Below the pieces are notes generated by a model. The model saw only the letters and a program-made list of their open reading frames with translations, did not search any database and had not been told where the DNA came from. A program made the translations under genes and the position numbers. This document shows positions 33,676-43,639 of a stretch of DNA of 64,000 nucleotides, piece after piece. How positions within the stretch are numbered: the first letter of the stretch is position 1; each line of letters opens with the position of its first letter. The stretch comes from Desulfobacteraceae bacterium. Lineage in GTDB: Bacteria > Desulfobacterota > Desulfobacteria > Desulfobacterales > Desulfobacteraceae. The stretch is from assembly GCA_016743945.1 (NCBI GenBank), contig JADGFI010000003.1, positions 62,001 to 126,000 of the forward strand. The letters are read 5' to 3'.

Positions 33676-36255
33676 TCAGGTATTGGCCAGAAGTGTCACG
33701 GGCTTGGTATTCATAACCTTCCGGGATGCGGCCATGGCCGTGCCCATACAGATAAGGGTTGTCAAGCATAAAATCAAAAGGGAAGCCCCCCCATCAAACT
33801 GCCAGAGACTGTCAAAAAAATACCAGGAAATTGCCCGGGAAAACCCAAACCCTAAGAGAACCGCAAACAAAGAGGCCATAAATCCGATAAATCCGAACTC
33901 CACAAGCGTTATTGCCTGAATCGCTTTAAAGTCAGCCCCCAGCACCTTTAACAGGTTGACCTGATTTTCGTTCTTCCGGGCCTCGTGGCGGACAATGGAA
34001 AAAATAGACACAAGACCTGCAGCAATGGCCAGCCAGGCCATGAACCGAATGGACAAGGAAAGCCTATCGGTTATGGAAAGCAGGGTACCGGCCATCTGGG
34101 TCACATCAATGATGGAAATATTGGGAAACGCCGTAACAATTTTGTTTTTCAACTCTTGACGATCCTTTGGGGCCACCCGGGAGACGGCAGCCAGATAGGT
34201 TTTAGGGGCATCGTTTAAGACCCCGTCCTGGAAGAGCAGAAAAAAATTGGGCTGAAAACTGTTCCACCGGACCTTCCGCAGGTTCACCACTCTTCCTTCC
34301 AGGGGGATGCCCTGGATGTCAAACCCGATAAGATCCCCCAGGCCCAGGCCATATTGTTCGGCAAAAGAAGTTGCAACCGAAATCTCAAAGGGAACCGCCC
34401 CAAAAGACCAGGGGATTTTTGACAAAGGTCTTCCCTGGACAATGGTTTCCGAAACATCCAGGTGAGTGCGATGGGAAAAATTAAACTCCAGTCGTCGGCC
34501 CCGGGGACGGGTTTGCCGGGTGCCTGGCTGTTGGGATGCGTCTTGTTTGGATCCAGACGTCCTTTCCCCTCCATGAAAGGGCGTTTGATTCACACGAAGA
34601 ATTCTGCCCCGGACCATGGGAGAAATATTGACCAGCTCCCCAGCCTCTTTCCCGATGAAATCAATAAAGTCACGCTTTTGCTCCTCCTGGATATCCACCA
34701 GGAAAAAGATGGGTATTTTTAAGCCTTCCGGCCGCATGATCTCTGTTTGAAGCCCATTTTGAATCTGGGGTATCATGGAAATCAAAAATACGCCCATGGC
34801 AATGGTGACAAAACAGGACAAGGAAGACCACTTGTTCCGGTAGAGGTTCCGAAAAGCGATTTTTCCCACCAGATACCGGGTGGTGGAAAGGATCTTACAC
34901 ACTGAAAATATAAGCCAGCCCATGGCGGATAAAAAGGCCATGGCCAGCAGGAATCCACCGGCAAAAAGACTCCCGTTTTTCACAGAACCTGCCACCACAA
35001 CAGACACGAAAAAAAAGGCCCCAAGCCCGGGAAAAAAACTTAAGACCTGCCAGAGAACCATCCCATGGGTCCTCCTGCCATCCTCGCCCCGAAGCAAAAT
35101 AAGGGGTTTTACGCCAAATATCCTAATAAAAACAGGAAGGCAAAAAATCAGGCTGCCTATGCCCATGCCCAGTGCCAGCAAAATGGTCCCAGGATCTGTG
35201 GAAAGCGTGATATCGTTAGGAATCAGCCCCTTAAAAATAAGGGGAAAAGCAGGGACCAGGAACAGGGAAATAAAAATTGCCAGGACAGAGGCCAGGGTAC
35301 CCAACAAAACGAGCTGAAAGCTGAACAAGAGATAGATCTCCCTTTGTTTGGCACCGACGCTCATTAGAATTGCCATTTCTCTTTGTTTCAGGTTCAGATA
35401 GCCCCGAAAAAGATATGCCGTGGCAATGCCCGCCAAAAACAATGCCACAATACTGACCAGCCCCATGTACCCGGTAAAATGCCCGGTGATCCTTCCCAAT
35501 CGTCGGTTCACATCCCGGCTGTCATAAACATTGACCCGGGGCTGTCCCCCTGACAGCGCATAAAACCCTTGTTCCAGCCTTCCGGCAACTTTTGGGACAT
35601 CAATTCCCGGGCTGAACCGATAATAATAAAGATAGCTGATCCGGCTTCCGAACTGAATTAAACCGGTCCCTTCCAATTGGCCTATCCCCATATAAATTTT
35701 AGGGGCCAATTCAACAGCCGTCAACGATTTGTCCGGATCTTTTTTAAAAAAATCTTGGACATAAAAGGGTTTATTCCCCAATACCAGGGAATCGTTCACA
35801 GGGGCATCGGTTCCCAACCCAAGGGCATGGGCGGTATCCCGGGTCAAGAGCACCCCGGGGCTGTCCTGGATATCTGCTGTTCGGCCGTTTCCCTCCAAAA
35901 AAAATTGGCCGTAGAGGGGATAGGCATCATCAATGGCCATGACCCGAACCAGGCGGGCATTGTTGCGGGCTTTGACCATGGTGTAAAACCGAACAAGCCG
36001 GGCACAGGTTTTATCCGGCCCCATTACCTTGTCTGTCAGGCCTAGCTCTTCTTGGGTCAAGGGGCTGTTGGCCGACAATACCAGGTCTGCCGTTAAGATC
36101 TCCTTTAAATTCTCCGCCAGATGACGGTCTAAGGAACTGCCAAAGGAATGGATGGCAATAAACCCGGCAAGCCCCAGGGACAGGTTTAATATGAAAAAAA
36201 AGGCAAACCCCCTGTTTTTCAACAACTGCCGCACCCCAAGGCCTAGCCAGAACAT
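33676..36255 (-). CDS. FtsX/YbbP-type ABC transporter permease
   Basis: A large inner-membrane permease of 859 residues with two FtsX/MacB-like modules: one membrane helix at the N terminus, a periplasmic part, helices near 265-350, then middle helices, a second periplasmic part and C-terminal helices near 750-840 (FMAWLAIAAGLVSIFSIV). In E. coli the equivalent ybbAP genes sit next to tesA, as here. The start overlaps the ATPase stop (TGATG at 36253-36257), so translation is coupled. The last 65 bp of the gene are duplicated at 16057-16121. Substrate unknown; a role in releasing lipids or envelope compounds together with the esterase is likely. Confidence 0.88.
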   Translation of the reverse strand: MFWLGLGVRQLLKNRGFAFFFILNLSLGLAGFIAIHSFGSSLDRHLAENLKEILTADLVLSANSPLTQEELGLTDKVMGPDKTCARLVRFYTMVKARNNARLVRVMAIDDAYPLYGQFFLEGNGRTADIQDSPGVLLTRDTAHALGLGTDAPVNDSLVLGNKPFYVQDFFKKDPDKSLTAVELAPKIYMGIGQLEGTGLIQFGSRISYLYYYRFSPGIDVPKVAGRLEQGFYALSGGQPRVNVYDSRDVNRRLGRITGHFTGYMGLVSIVALFLAGIATAYLFRGYLNLKQREMAILMSVGAKQREIYLLFSFQLVLLGTLASVLAIFISLFLVPAFPLIFKGLIPNDITLSTDPGTILLALGMGIGSLIFCLPVFIRIFGVKPLILLRGEDGRRTHGMVLWQVLSFFPGLGAFFFVSVVVAGSVKNGSLFAGGFLLAMAFLSAMGWLIFSVCKILSTTRYLVGKIAFRNLYRNKWSSLSCFVTIAMGVFLISMIPQIQNGLQTEIMRPEGLKIPIFFLVDIQEEQKRDFIDFIGKEAGELVNISPMVRGRILRVNQTPFHGGERTSGSKQDASQQPGTRQTRPRGRRLEFNFSHRTHLDVSETIVQGRPLSKIPWSFGAVPFEISVATSFAEQYGLGLGDLIGFDIQGIPLEGRVVNLRKVRWNSFQPNFFLLFQDGVLNDAPKTYLAAVSRVAPKDRQELKNKIVTAFPNISIIDVTQMAGTLLSITDRLSLSIRFMAWLAIAAGLVSIFSIVRHEARKNENQVNLLKVLGADFKAIQAITLVEFGFIGFMASLFAVLLGFGFSRAISWYFFDSLWQFDGGASLLILCLTTLICMGTAMAASRKVMNTKPVTLLANT

Positions 36256-36932
36256 CAGACGAGACGGCCCCGGTCAAGGGTACGAATCTTGTGGCATTGA
36301 CGGGCAAGATCAAGATTGTGGGTCACCAGAATCAGGGTTTTATTTTCCCCTGCCACCAGGTCGAACAAGAGCTTTGACACCTTTTCTCCGGTTTCGATGT
36401 CCAGATTACCCGTGGGCTCGTCTGCCAGAAGCAGGGCCGGCTTGATGATAAGGGCCCGGGCAATGGCGACCCGCTGACACTCCCCTCCGCTGAGCTGTCC
36501 GGGCAGATGATGCTGGCGGTCACCTAAGCCCACCTTTTCCAGCATGGCATGGGTCCGCTGTTGAATCTTCTCCTGCTTGAGAATTTCCAGGGGCAGGCTG
36601 ATATTTTCCCGGGCCGATAAATGGGGCATTAAATAAAACTGCTGAAAGATGATCCCGATTTTCAAGGCGCGGTAGCGTGCAAGCTGGCTTTCCTTCATGA
36701 CACATAAATCCTGACCCGCCAGAATCACCTGGCCTGAATCGGGATTATCCAGACCTGCGATCAGGGAAAGCAGGGTGGTTTTCCCGCTGCCGGACTGACC
36801 GACAACGGCAGTGGTTTCACCGGCCCCAAGATGAAAGCTCACCCGGTTTAAAACCGCCAGGGTTCCGGATCTTGGCTGGTGAAATGATTTACAGATATTT
36901 TTAACCTCAAGTATCATATCTTCACGTATCAT
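36255..36932 (-). CDS. ABC transporter ATPase, LolD/YbbA type
   Basis: The ATP-hydrolysing partner of the permease above, 225 residues. It has Walker [10 protein letters not shown] (about 44-52), the Q-loop (GIIFQQF), the signature [15 protein letters not shown], Walker [13 protein letters not shown] and the switch His in VTHNLD. It belongs to the MacB/LolD/YbbA subfamily that works with FtsX-like permeases. Its start codon overlaps the stop of the esterase gene (ATGA), and its stop overlaps the permease start, giving a tight three-gene operon. Confidence 0.93.
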   Translation of the reverse strand: MIREDMILEVKNICKSFHQPRSGTLAVLNRVSFHLGAGETTAVVGQSGSGKTTLLSLIAGLDNPDSGQVILAGQDLCVMKESQLARYRALKIGIIFQQFYLMPHLSARENISLPLEILKQEKIQQRTHAMLEKVGLGDRQHHLPGQLSGGECQRVAIARALIIKPALLLADEPTGNLDIETGEKVSKLLFDLVAGENKTLILVTHNLDLARQCHKIRTLDRGRLV

Positions 36933-37609
36933 AGTTGCGCCTGGATGTAGGGGAATACGGTTGCAGCGATTATTTTATGCCCTGCCCGGTTGGGATGGAT
37001 ACCGTCTGCCTGGTTCAAGGAAGGATTGCCGGCCACCTCTTTTAATAAAAACGGGATAAAAGACAGATCATACGTGTCCGCCAGAAAGGCAAACACCTCC
37101 CGGAAGGCGTTTGAATACGCCTGCCCGTAATTGGGAGGAATTTGCATACCTGCCAGGATGACCCGGATACCGTTCTGCCTTGCCAGAACGATTGTCCGTT
37201 CAAGATTTTGGTGCATTTCATGGGTGGACAACCCCCTTAAGCCGTCATTGGCCCCCAGGGCCAGAACCAGGATATCGGGGTTGCCCCGAAGAAACCACTT
37301 GAGCCGGGAAAGCGCTCCGGCAGTAGTAGACCCGCTGATACTGCCGTTGGTAATCTTGACCTGCATCCCTTTTTCTTCAAACATTTTATTGAACATATCA
37401 TTGATAACGGCCGGATAGGCATTTTCCAGCTCCACCCCAAGTCCTGCGGTGATGGAATCCCCCAGAAACAAAATATGGGTATGGGTCTCGTCTGCCCGGG
37501 CCATGGAGGGTATCCCGGCGAACCGCCCGATCAAACACCCCCCAAAGATAAGGACAAAACAAGATTTGAAAAAAACCGTCCTGAATATAGGCTTAAATTT
37601 AAGAATCAT
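36929..37609 (-). CDS. tesA: SGNH-family esterase/lysophospholipase (TesA-like)
   Basis: A hydrolase of acyl esters and thioesters, exported by an N-terminal hydrophobic signal (about residues 10-40, MARA before the mature part). The 226-residue protein has the four SGNH blocks: FLGDSITAG (nucleophile Ser), a Gly in GSISGSTTAGA, ALGANDGLRG, and ADGIHPNRAGH (Asp and His of the triad). It resembles TesA and arylesterases of many proteobacteria, which cluster with ybbA-ybbP. Here, unlike E. coli where they diverge, all three genes run in the same direction with overlapping codons. Confidence 0.9.
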   Translation of the reverse strand: MILKFKPIFRTVFFKSCFVLIFGGCLIGRFAGIPSMARADETHTHILFLGDSITAGLGVELENAYPAVINDMFNKMFEEKGMQVKITNGSISGSTTAGALSRLKWFLRGNPDILVLALGANDGLRGLSTHEMHQNLERTIVLARQNGIRVILAGMQIPPNYGQAYSNAFREVFAFLADTYDLSFIPFLLKEVAGNPSLNQADGIHPNRAGHKIIAATVFPYIQAQL

Positions 37610-37650
37610 GGTAAAAAAATGCCTCGATTGTCTTAATTGCGGTACCGATT

Positions 37651-38556
37651 CTATCGGGTCCAGGCTTCCAGCCGGGACACTTCAGCTTGCAGCCGTGCAA
37701 GGGTTTCAGGACTATTAAACAATTTTTTACACAGCTCGCATTTGCTGTGGGTGGTGATCTCACGGGCCTTCATACCGGCAAAGGATGCAATGGTGGTTAT
37801 TCCCATGGTTCGGATAAGATTGTACAGCCGATTTGTTTCAGTTTTGGTAAACAGCTGTTCAATTCCAGTATCCTTCAGATTCCCCAGATGAAAAAAATGA
37901 GTTTTGGAAAAATGGCTCCCGGCATCACAACAGGCGTACATATCAAGATCCGGGGTAAGATAGGGGTTCATGTCGCAGCAGTTTGCCTGGTAATCGGTGA
38001 GGATAGTCCTGGGTTTGAAAGAGGCTGCCCGACCGGCGTATATGACGGGTTCCGGAAAAAATTTTAACCCATGGTTCCGCAAAAACAGTTCATGGGGATC
38101 ATCCTCAATGGAAAAATCAGTCACAAATGAAACAAAATAATTTAACCCGAGCCGTTGGCAGCTGCCGGCCGCATTCACCACATTGTTCTGGTGAACGTGT
38201 TTTTGGTGCCATTTTGAATAGCTCAATCTCAATTGGCAAAGTCCGTTTTCTTTTAACGCTGCAACAAAGGTGTCCGAAACCTCTGGTGTCTTTGCCCAGA
38301 AACTGTTGGTAACAATCCTCGTGTATATGCCCATTTGCTTGCACAACTTCACCAGGGCTAAAATTTCAGTAAAGTATAAAAAGGGTTCACCAGCAGAAAA
38401 ACTGATTCCCTTGACACCAATCCTTGCCATTTCAACAATAATTTCTTTTGCCCTGGCAGTATCCATTTTCCGGTTGTCAGGGATATCTCCCACCGCCACG
38501 CAGTGCTCGCACCGGATATTACATCTGGTTGAATATCCAAAGGCTAATTTTCGCAT
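37651..38556 (-). CDS. Radical SAM protein with C-terminal Cys cluster
   Basis: A 301-residue enzyme with the radical SAM motif TRCNIRCEHC (Cys12, Cys16, Cys19) binding the [4Fe-4S]/SAM pair, then FSAGEPFL as the GGEP-like loop. The C-terminal half carries more cysteines (ANCCDMNPYL, YACCDAG, and CELCKK), suggesting an auxiliary cluster as in SPASM/twitch proteins. No peptide precursor gene is visible next to it. It lies 41 nt upstream of the esterase operon and 32 nt downstream of the CvfB-like gene; substrate unknown. Confidence 0.8.
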   Translation of the reverse strand: MRKLAFGYSTRCNIRCEHCVAVGDIPDNRKMDTARAKEIIVEMARIGVKGISFSAGEPFLYFTEILALVKLCKQMGIYTRIVTNSFWAKTPEVSDTFVAALKENGLCQLRLSYSKWHQKHVHQNNVVNAAGSCQRLGLNYFVSFVTDFSIEDDPHELFLRNHGLKFFPEPVIYAGRAASFKPRTILTDYQANCCDMNPYLTPDLDMYACCDAGSHFSKTHFFHLGNLKDTGIEQLFTKTETNRLYNLIRTMGITTIASFAGMKAREITTHSKCELCKKLFNSPETLARLQAEVSRLEAWTR

Positions 38557-38588
38557 ATTTAGACGATAATCCTTTTGGTTTCCATGGG

Positions 38589-39488
38589 TTAGGATTTAGA
38601 ATTCCAGGGGTTGATTTTTTCCGGTTTTTCCGGTTGTTCTGGATTTTCCGCCGGTTCCCCTTGTTTAAGCCGGATTCCGTCTTTTTCCAAGGTCAAAATC
38701 CCTCGTTTAAACAGCCCCCCGACGGCTCTTTTAAACTCTTTTTTACTCATGGAAAAAATTTCTTTAATCTCTTGTGGCGAGCTCTTATCATGGCAGGGGA
38801 TAAACCCGCCGGCTGTATTTAAGAGTTCGACAATGGTATCGCCGGAGCCTTTTACAGAGCTATACCCCGGTTCTTTGAGGGTAAGGTCAATTTTGTTGTC
38901 TTCACGAAGCCGCATGATATAACCTTTGCACCTGTCTCCCACGGACAGGTCCTGGTAAGTCTCGCTTCTGTACAACATACCAAAGTACCGGTTATCCACC
39001 ACGGCCATAATCCCAATCTCGGTAATGGAATGAATCAGAAGATCCACTTGCTGACCCGCCGCAAGATCCTGGGTATTTTTGTCACAATTGGCAGAAATTT
39101 TAGCGGTGCCGTAAACCCTGGAAGTTTGCTCATCAAAGCAGATCTTGATGAGATATTTTCGAGGGGGAAGCATTCTTTCCTGCTGTTCACTTTTAGGAAT
39201 CAGCAGGTCTTTTTCAAGGCCCCAGTCCATAAAGGTTCCAAAGGATACAATCTCTTTTGCTTTAAGAAAAACAAAATCGCCGACAATTCCTTTGGGCTGT
39301 AAAGTAGTTGCAACCAGGCGGTCTTCGGAATCGGTATATACGAAGACCTCAAGGGTATCTCCTATATTAAACTCCTCTGAAACATATTTATTCGGCAGCA
39401 GAATCCGCCCGCTGTCAGAATTTAGATAGAGGCCGAATTCAACCCGGCTTTCCACCACCAATTCATTATATTCTCCAATTTTAAGCAT
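38589..39488 (-). CDS. S1-domain RNA-binding protein, CvfB/YitL type
   Basis: A cytoplasmic protein of 299 residues with three tandem S1-like OB-folds (about 5-60, 70-135 and 150-210) and a C-terminal winged helix (MSKKEFKRAVGGLFKRGILTLE at about 250-272), the CvfB arrangement. Phrases such as FGLYLNSDSGRILLPNKYV and FGTFMDWGLEKDLLIPKSEQ are typical. CvfB homologues bind RNA and influence virulence or translation in Firmicutes; the job in this group is unknown. The acidic, proline-rich tail (PAENPEQPEKPEK) is disordered. Confidence 0.88.
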   Translation of the reverse strand: MLKIGEYNELVVESRVEFGLYLNSDSGRILLPNKYVSEEFNIGDTLEVFVYTDSEDRLVATTLQPKGIVGDFVFLKAKEIVSFGTFMDWGLEKDLLIPKSEQQERMLPPRKYLIKICFDEQTSRVYGTAKISANCDKNTQDLAAGQQVDLLIHSITEIGIMAVVDNRYFGMLYRSETYQDLSVGDRCKGYIMRLREDNKIDLTLKEPGYSSVKGSGDTIVELLNTAGGFIPCHDKSSPQEIKEIFSMSKKEFKRAVGGLFKRGILTLEKDGIRLKQGEPAENPEQPEKPEKINPWNSKS

Positions 39489-39523
39489 ATTTTTCCTATC
39501 TTTCTCTTAAGTATTATTTATAA

Positions 39524-40432
39524 TTAACCAAGCAGGGGGCCCATGTACTCAAACATTCCCAGGGCACTTTCATGTTCCCGCTTATTTTCTAAATCTGAAA
39601 TTTTTTCAAAATTATCCCTGATTTCTTCAACGGTAATCGATCTTTTTGCATTGCCCAGGCAAAGGCCGTCTCCGGAAACAATGGCGGTCCGCCCATACCA
39701 TCCTGCACCCATGGCATAGATCTGATTGGTTGCTGTGTTTTCCTGGGAACACAGATACAGGGCCATGGGCTCATTGAACTGGGAATTCATTTTATTTTCA
39801 AACTCCGGCGGAAAAATATCGGCTGTCATTCGGGACCAGGCCGTGGGGGCGATGGTATTGATTTTAATGTCATATTTGGACACTTCCAGAGTCAAGGTAT
39901 TCATGATACCCACAAGTCCCATCTTGGCCGCACCATAATTTGTCTGTCCGAAATTGCCGTAGAGCCCCGAGGTGGATGCCGTGAAAACGATTCTGCCATA
40001 GGCATTCTCCTTCATTGCTTTAACCGCAGGCTGTGTCACACAAAAGGCACCTTTCAAATGAACATTTATGACCATGTCCCAATCCTCTTCGGTCATTTTC
40101 ATGAAGGACTTATCCCGGACAATACCGGCATTATTAATCAGAATATCCACTTTTCCATAGGTATCCAGAGCCGTTTGTACAATATTGTGCCCCCCTCGCA
40201 TGGTGGCCACGGAATCATGGTTGGCAATTGCCTGACCACCGGCCATGACAATTTCTTCAACCACCTTGTCTGCGGCGGAATCGTCAGATCCTGACCCTGC
40301 CAAACTGACCCCCAGATCATTGACAACCACCTTTGCGCCCCTGCGGCCAAGTTCCAGGGCATACATTCTCCCGATACCCTGACCGGCGCCGGTTACGATG
40401 GCCACTCTTCCCTTAAAATTAATTTTTTCCAT
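39524..40432 (-). CDS. Short-chain dehydrogenase, multifunctional-enzyme-2-like 3-hydroxyacyl-CoA dehydrogenase
   Basis: An NAD(P)-dependent oxidoreductase of 302 residues with Rossmann motif VTGAGQGIG near the N terminus, NNAG in the middle, and catalytic Ser, Tyr and Lys in SGLYGNFGQTNYGAAK. The VVNDLGVSLAGSG stretch is typical of the dehydrogenase domain of peroxisomal multifunctional enzyme type 2 and bacterial relatives, which act on 3-hydroxyacyl-CoA. I use ATG 40432 (GGGAGAG upstream) rather than an upstream start at 40531, which would add a non-family N terminus. It may feed CoA intermediates of aromatic or fatty acids, but neighbours give no specific pathway. Confidence 0.85.
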   Translation of the reverse strand: MEKINFKGRVAIVTGAGQGIGRMYALELGRRGAKVVVNDLGVSLAGSGSDDSAADKVVEEIVMAGGQAIANHDSVATMRGGHNIVQTALDTYGKVDILINNAGIVRDKSFMKMTEEDWDMVINVHLKGAFCVTQPAVKAMKENAYGRIVFTASTSGLYGNFGQTNYGAAKMGLVGIMNTLTLEVSKYDIKINTIAPTAWSRMTADIFPPEFENKMNSQFNEPMALYLCSQENTATNQIYAMGAGWYGRTAIVSGDGLCLGNAKRSITVEEIRDNFEKISDLENKREHESALGMFEYMGPLLG

Positions 40433-40697
40433 TTCTGACTCTCCCGGCTGATATTTTTTTTGGACCGACACCATTAAACCCATGTTCCCAGCGTTGGTTG
40501 TAAATATAATTTCCGATGATAAAAATTCCAAACATATTGAGTTTTAATAAAATTTTCATAAATTGGAAAGAATTCTTTTCCAAAGGTGTCCAGGCAAATA
40601 AAATTACCGGGATAAACCTATCCTTTTTTAACAGCATCAATTTTCGCATAGACGAAGGATAAGCCGGCAAATTTTTGTCTGTACCCCAATGGCGGGT

Positions 40698-41400
40698 TCA
40701 GTTTTTCAATGTTGAAAGCCCCTTGGTCCATTCAAGCAACACCCCAAGGCCCTGCTTTATCTCCTGGTCGTTCATGGCCATGGGCATGGCCACCATGGAT
40801 CCTGTGGATTTTGAATCTTCCAGATTGAGGGTTCCTGGAATTTTGAAGGCCTTTTCAAACAGCTCAATGGCTTTGGGATCGGTAAAATTACCCAGGGAAT
40901 CTGAGGATATATCGGGAACGTCCTGGACCGTGATGATTTCTTTCGGGGCTTTTCAAGGGGGGAATAACTATCTGGGATGCTGCAAGTCTGAAGTACAGAT
41001 CGGATCGCAGAGTCTTATTCTTCACCGCAACCTGGCTGGAAACATTCATGACGGACACAATGTGGATGTCCACGGGTATCTCTGCTGTACTGCCCACGGA
41101 TCTGATCCTTTTGATTTCTATGGCCCGGAGCATTTTTGATTGAACATTCAGACTCACAAAATTGAGTTCATCCAGGAAAAGTGTTCCCTGGTGCGCTTTT
41201 TTAAAAACTCCCTGTCTGTCCCGGGAATCAACGAGAAATTGTTTCTCGTTGATTCCCGGGCCGGTGCTCCCTCAATACCCGACAGTGACTTGAGATTTCC
41301 TTTGTGAGCGTGGGGTATACCTCCAAGATCTGCTTACCGATGATGCCCTCAAGAAGTTCTGACTCCCGTTCCTGAGGGCATTGCCAGGGCCCCATGGCCT
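40698..41400 (-). pseudogene. Debris of a sigma-54 activator joined to a fragment of another gene
   Basis: Read on the minus strand there are three pieces. First (about 41250-41390) a PAS fragment, SELLEGIIGKQILEVYPTLT; then, past a 19-bp inverted repeat and a stop codon, a frame (about 40945-41205) with HQGTLFLDELNFVSLNVQSKML, IPVDIHIVSVMNV and LRSDLYFRLA..IVIPPL, the central part of a sigma-54 AAA+ domain; then, in another frame, about 80 residues ending KGLSTLKN at stop 40698-40700 that I cannot name. Walker A, the GAFTGA loop and the helix-turn-helix are absent, so none of it can work. A shorter start within (41157) would give an 89-residue ORF without meaning. Confidence 0.75.
41220..41260. 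repeat. Perfect 19-bp inverted repeat with 3-nt loop inside the pseudogene
   Basis: Arms 41220-41238 and 41242-41260 are exact reverse complements (CCCGGGAATC... on the left arm) separated by TTG. It lies exactly where the PAS fragment ends and the AAA+ fragment begins, and it adds a stop codon. No run of T follows, so an ordinary terminator is unlikely. Confidence 0.9.
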
Positions 41401-41465
41401 TAGCCAATTAATCCCAATATCCTAGGCTAAAAATCCAGTAAACAAAATCAGGGTTTATTAAAGTC

Positions 41466-42281
41466 TCAAAGGGTCATACGGGTTCCTGCCCCTGCCCAGG
41501 TTACATCCGAAGCCTTTGCTGCCAAAGCTGCTGCAGCTCTGAAACCGGTGCAATGACTGGGCCTCCACCTCTCAACCGTAAATCTTGAAACCAGGGCCTC
41601 CACCACACGGTTGATAAACTGGTCCGAGCTGTCCCCTATGTGCATCCCACCGGCCACTGTGTGAAACTGCCTGGTTTTAAAATGCCGGGAAACCTCTTCT
41701 AAAATATTCACAACCCCGGCATGGGCGCAACCCAGCAGCACGCTCAATCCTTTTTCTCCTTTGACAACAAGAGAAATATCATCACTGAAAGGGTCCAGCT
41801 CCCATTCTTTATCACTGCCCGGGACAACCAGGTGTTCGGGCCTGTTTAGAAACAGCGGATCTCTTTTGTCCATGGGAATTTCCACGGCCCAGACATTCTG
41901 GGTTATCTGGGTCAGGCCTTTGATTGGATGCAGGTCCACAATATCCCGGTTCAGGTGGCCACCGATAAAATGCCCTTTTCCCTGTATCAGGCGCATGTGC
42001 AAGGCTAAAAAATCCGGATGGGCCCAGACCGGGATTTTTCCCCTGTCTGTCAGAAACCTGGCCACTCCGCCCACATGATCAAAATGGCCATGGCTGAGAA
42101 CCAGGTGATCTGTTTTGTTAAGATCCACATTCAGCAGTCTTGAGTTGGAAAAAAGCGTTTTTCCCTGGCCCGTATCCATGAGAATATTCGAGTTTTGGTC
42201 AGAAATATGCATGCTGAGCCCGTATTCACCGGCCAGGCTTGGAGGTATGCAAAAATTATCTACGAGTATAGTTAAATCCAT
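41466..42281 (-). CDS. Metallo-beta-lactamase-fold hydrolase
   Basis: A soluble metal-dependent hydrolase of 271 residues. The metal motif HxHxDH is present as SHGHFDHVGG around residue 63-72, with metal ligands also at GCAHAGV and at the late His in the THCTGF-like PSHCTGF. It resembles the MBL group that includes the ribofuranosylaminobenzene-phosphate synthase-type and short-chain-type hydrolases, so the substrate is open. It is followed 74 bp upstream by the TRAP-1 large subunit gene in the same direction and might process a product of the imported compound, but no evidence fixes this. Confidence 0.82.
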   Translation of the reverse strand: MDLTILVDNFCIPPSLAGEYGLSMHISDQNSNILMDTGQGKTLFSNSRLLNVDLNKTDHLVLSHGHFDHVGGVARFLTDRGKIPVWAHPDFLALHMRLIQGKGHFIGGHLNRDIVDLHPIKGLTQITQNVWAVEIPMDKRDPLFLNRPEHLVVPGSDKEWELDPFSDDISLVVKGEKGLSVLLGCAHAGVVNILEEVSRHFKTRQFHTVAGGMHIGDSSDQFINRVVEALVSRFTVERWRPSHCTGFRAAAALAAKASDVTWAGAGTRMTL

Positions 42282-42355
42282 AATTTCCTTGTAATCTATT
42301 TTTTTATATCGTTTAATTGCAGCAATTTTTATGTTGCTGTAAATCTATTATTAAA

Positions 42356-43639
42356 TTAATGAATCCCCAGAAGATCTGGCAGCCACAGGGAAAGTCCCGG
42401 GATAAAAGTTACCAGAGCCAGTGCAACAAGGCTTGCAATAATAAAAGGGATTACTTTTATGGAAATCTCTTTTAATGGTATTTGTGCAATATTGCAGGCC
42501 ACAAAAATATTAAGGCCTATGGGCGGGGTGGCCATGCCGATGGCCAGGTTCATGGTCATGAACACTCCAAAGGCAACAGGGTCAACTCCTATTTCCCGAA
42601 TTACAGGAAGCATAATCGGAACAAAAATGAAAAAAGCAGAGGCTGCATCCACAAAACATCCTGCAAAAAGAAAAATTATATTCATCATTATCAGCAGCAA
42701 GATCTTATTGTCTGTCAGGGAAAGAACCGCTTCGGCAATGGAACTTGCGATGTGCCCGGTTGTTAAAAACCAGGCAAATACGCTTGCGAAGGCTATGATA
42801 AACATCACCACGGCCGAACCTACTGTGGCGTCTACCAGAAGTTTCCACAGGTCCTTAAGCTTGATTTCCCGATAGATGAAGATGCCTACCATAAGTCCGT
42901 ATACCACGGCAACCCCGGCAGCTTCAGTGGGAGTAACAAATCCTCCGTAAATTCCACCCAAAATGATTACAGGGGTCAGCAGTCCCCAGAAGGCATCCTT
43001 AAGGGCCAGCCATCGCTCCTTCCAGGTGCTTGGCGCAATCTTGACCAGAGTTGCCTTCTGTTTCCTGAGTAAAAAAAGGCTCACGGCAATCAAGGCAAGG
43101 CCCAGCAGAATTCCCGGCACCACACCTGCTATGAACAATCGCCCGATGGAAACTTCAGCCAGCACTCCAAATACAACAAAGGCGATACTCGGTGGTATGA
43201 CAATTCCAACATTGCCTGAAGACGCCATCAAAGCGGCTGCAAAACCTTTGTCATAGCCTGCAGAGACCATTGCGGGAATGAGTATGGCACCAATGGCAGC
43301 CACTGTGGCAGGACCAGATCCTGATATGGCGGCAAAAAAACATGTCACAACAACCGTTACAACGGCAAGCCCGCCCGTAACATGTCCGACCATGACATTG
43401 GCAAGCCGGACAAGCCGTTTGGATATTCCTGCGTACTCCATGATGACACCGGCCAGGATAAAAAACGGAATTGCAAGCAGGGTAAATTTACCCAGGGAGG
43501 CATACATCACCGGCGGGAACATGGACAAAGGAAAATCAAAAATTGCCAGAGATGTTACTGCTGCAAGTCCAAGTGAAATCGATATGGGCACTCCAAGCAG
43601 CAGAAAAACGAAAAAAAGTCCAAACAGAATCCAGCCCAT
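42356..43639 (-). CDS. dctM: TRAP transporter large membrane subunit (DctM), system 1
   Basis: The conducting subunit of a tripartite ATP-independent transporter for carboxylates or related acids. The 427-residue protein has the elevator-type helices of DctM with the marks FAAISGSGPATVAAIGAILIP, MASSGNVGIVIPPSIAFVVFG, GGIYGGFVTPTEAAGVAVVYG and the C-terminal GMATPPIGLNIFVACNIA. Its start overlaps the stop of the small-subunit gene (shared bases at 43639), so translation is coupled. Works with the DctQ and DctP genes directly upstream. Confidence 0.95.
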   Translation of the reverse strand: MGWILFGLFFVFLLLGVPISISLGLAAVTSLAIFDFPLSMFPPVMYASLGKFTLLAIPFFILAGVIMEYAGISKRLVRLANVMVGHVTGGLAVVTVVVTCFFAAISGSGPATVAAIGAILIPAMVSAGYDKGFAAALMASSGNVGIVIPPSIAFVVFGVLAEVSIGRLFIAGVVPGILLGLALIAVSLFLLRKQKATLVKIAPSTWKERWLALKDAFWGLLTPVIILGGIYGGFVTPTEAAGVAVVYGLMVGIFIYREIKLKDLWKLLVDATVGSAVVMFIIAFASVFAWFLTTGHIASSIAEAVLSLTDNKILLLIMMNIIFLFAGCFVDAASAFFIFVPIMLPVIREIGVDPVAFGVFMTMNLAIGMATPPIGLNIFVACNIAQIPLKEISIKVIPFIIASLVALALVTFIPGLSLWLPDLLGIH

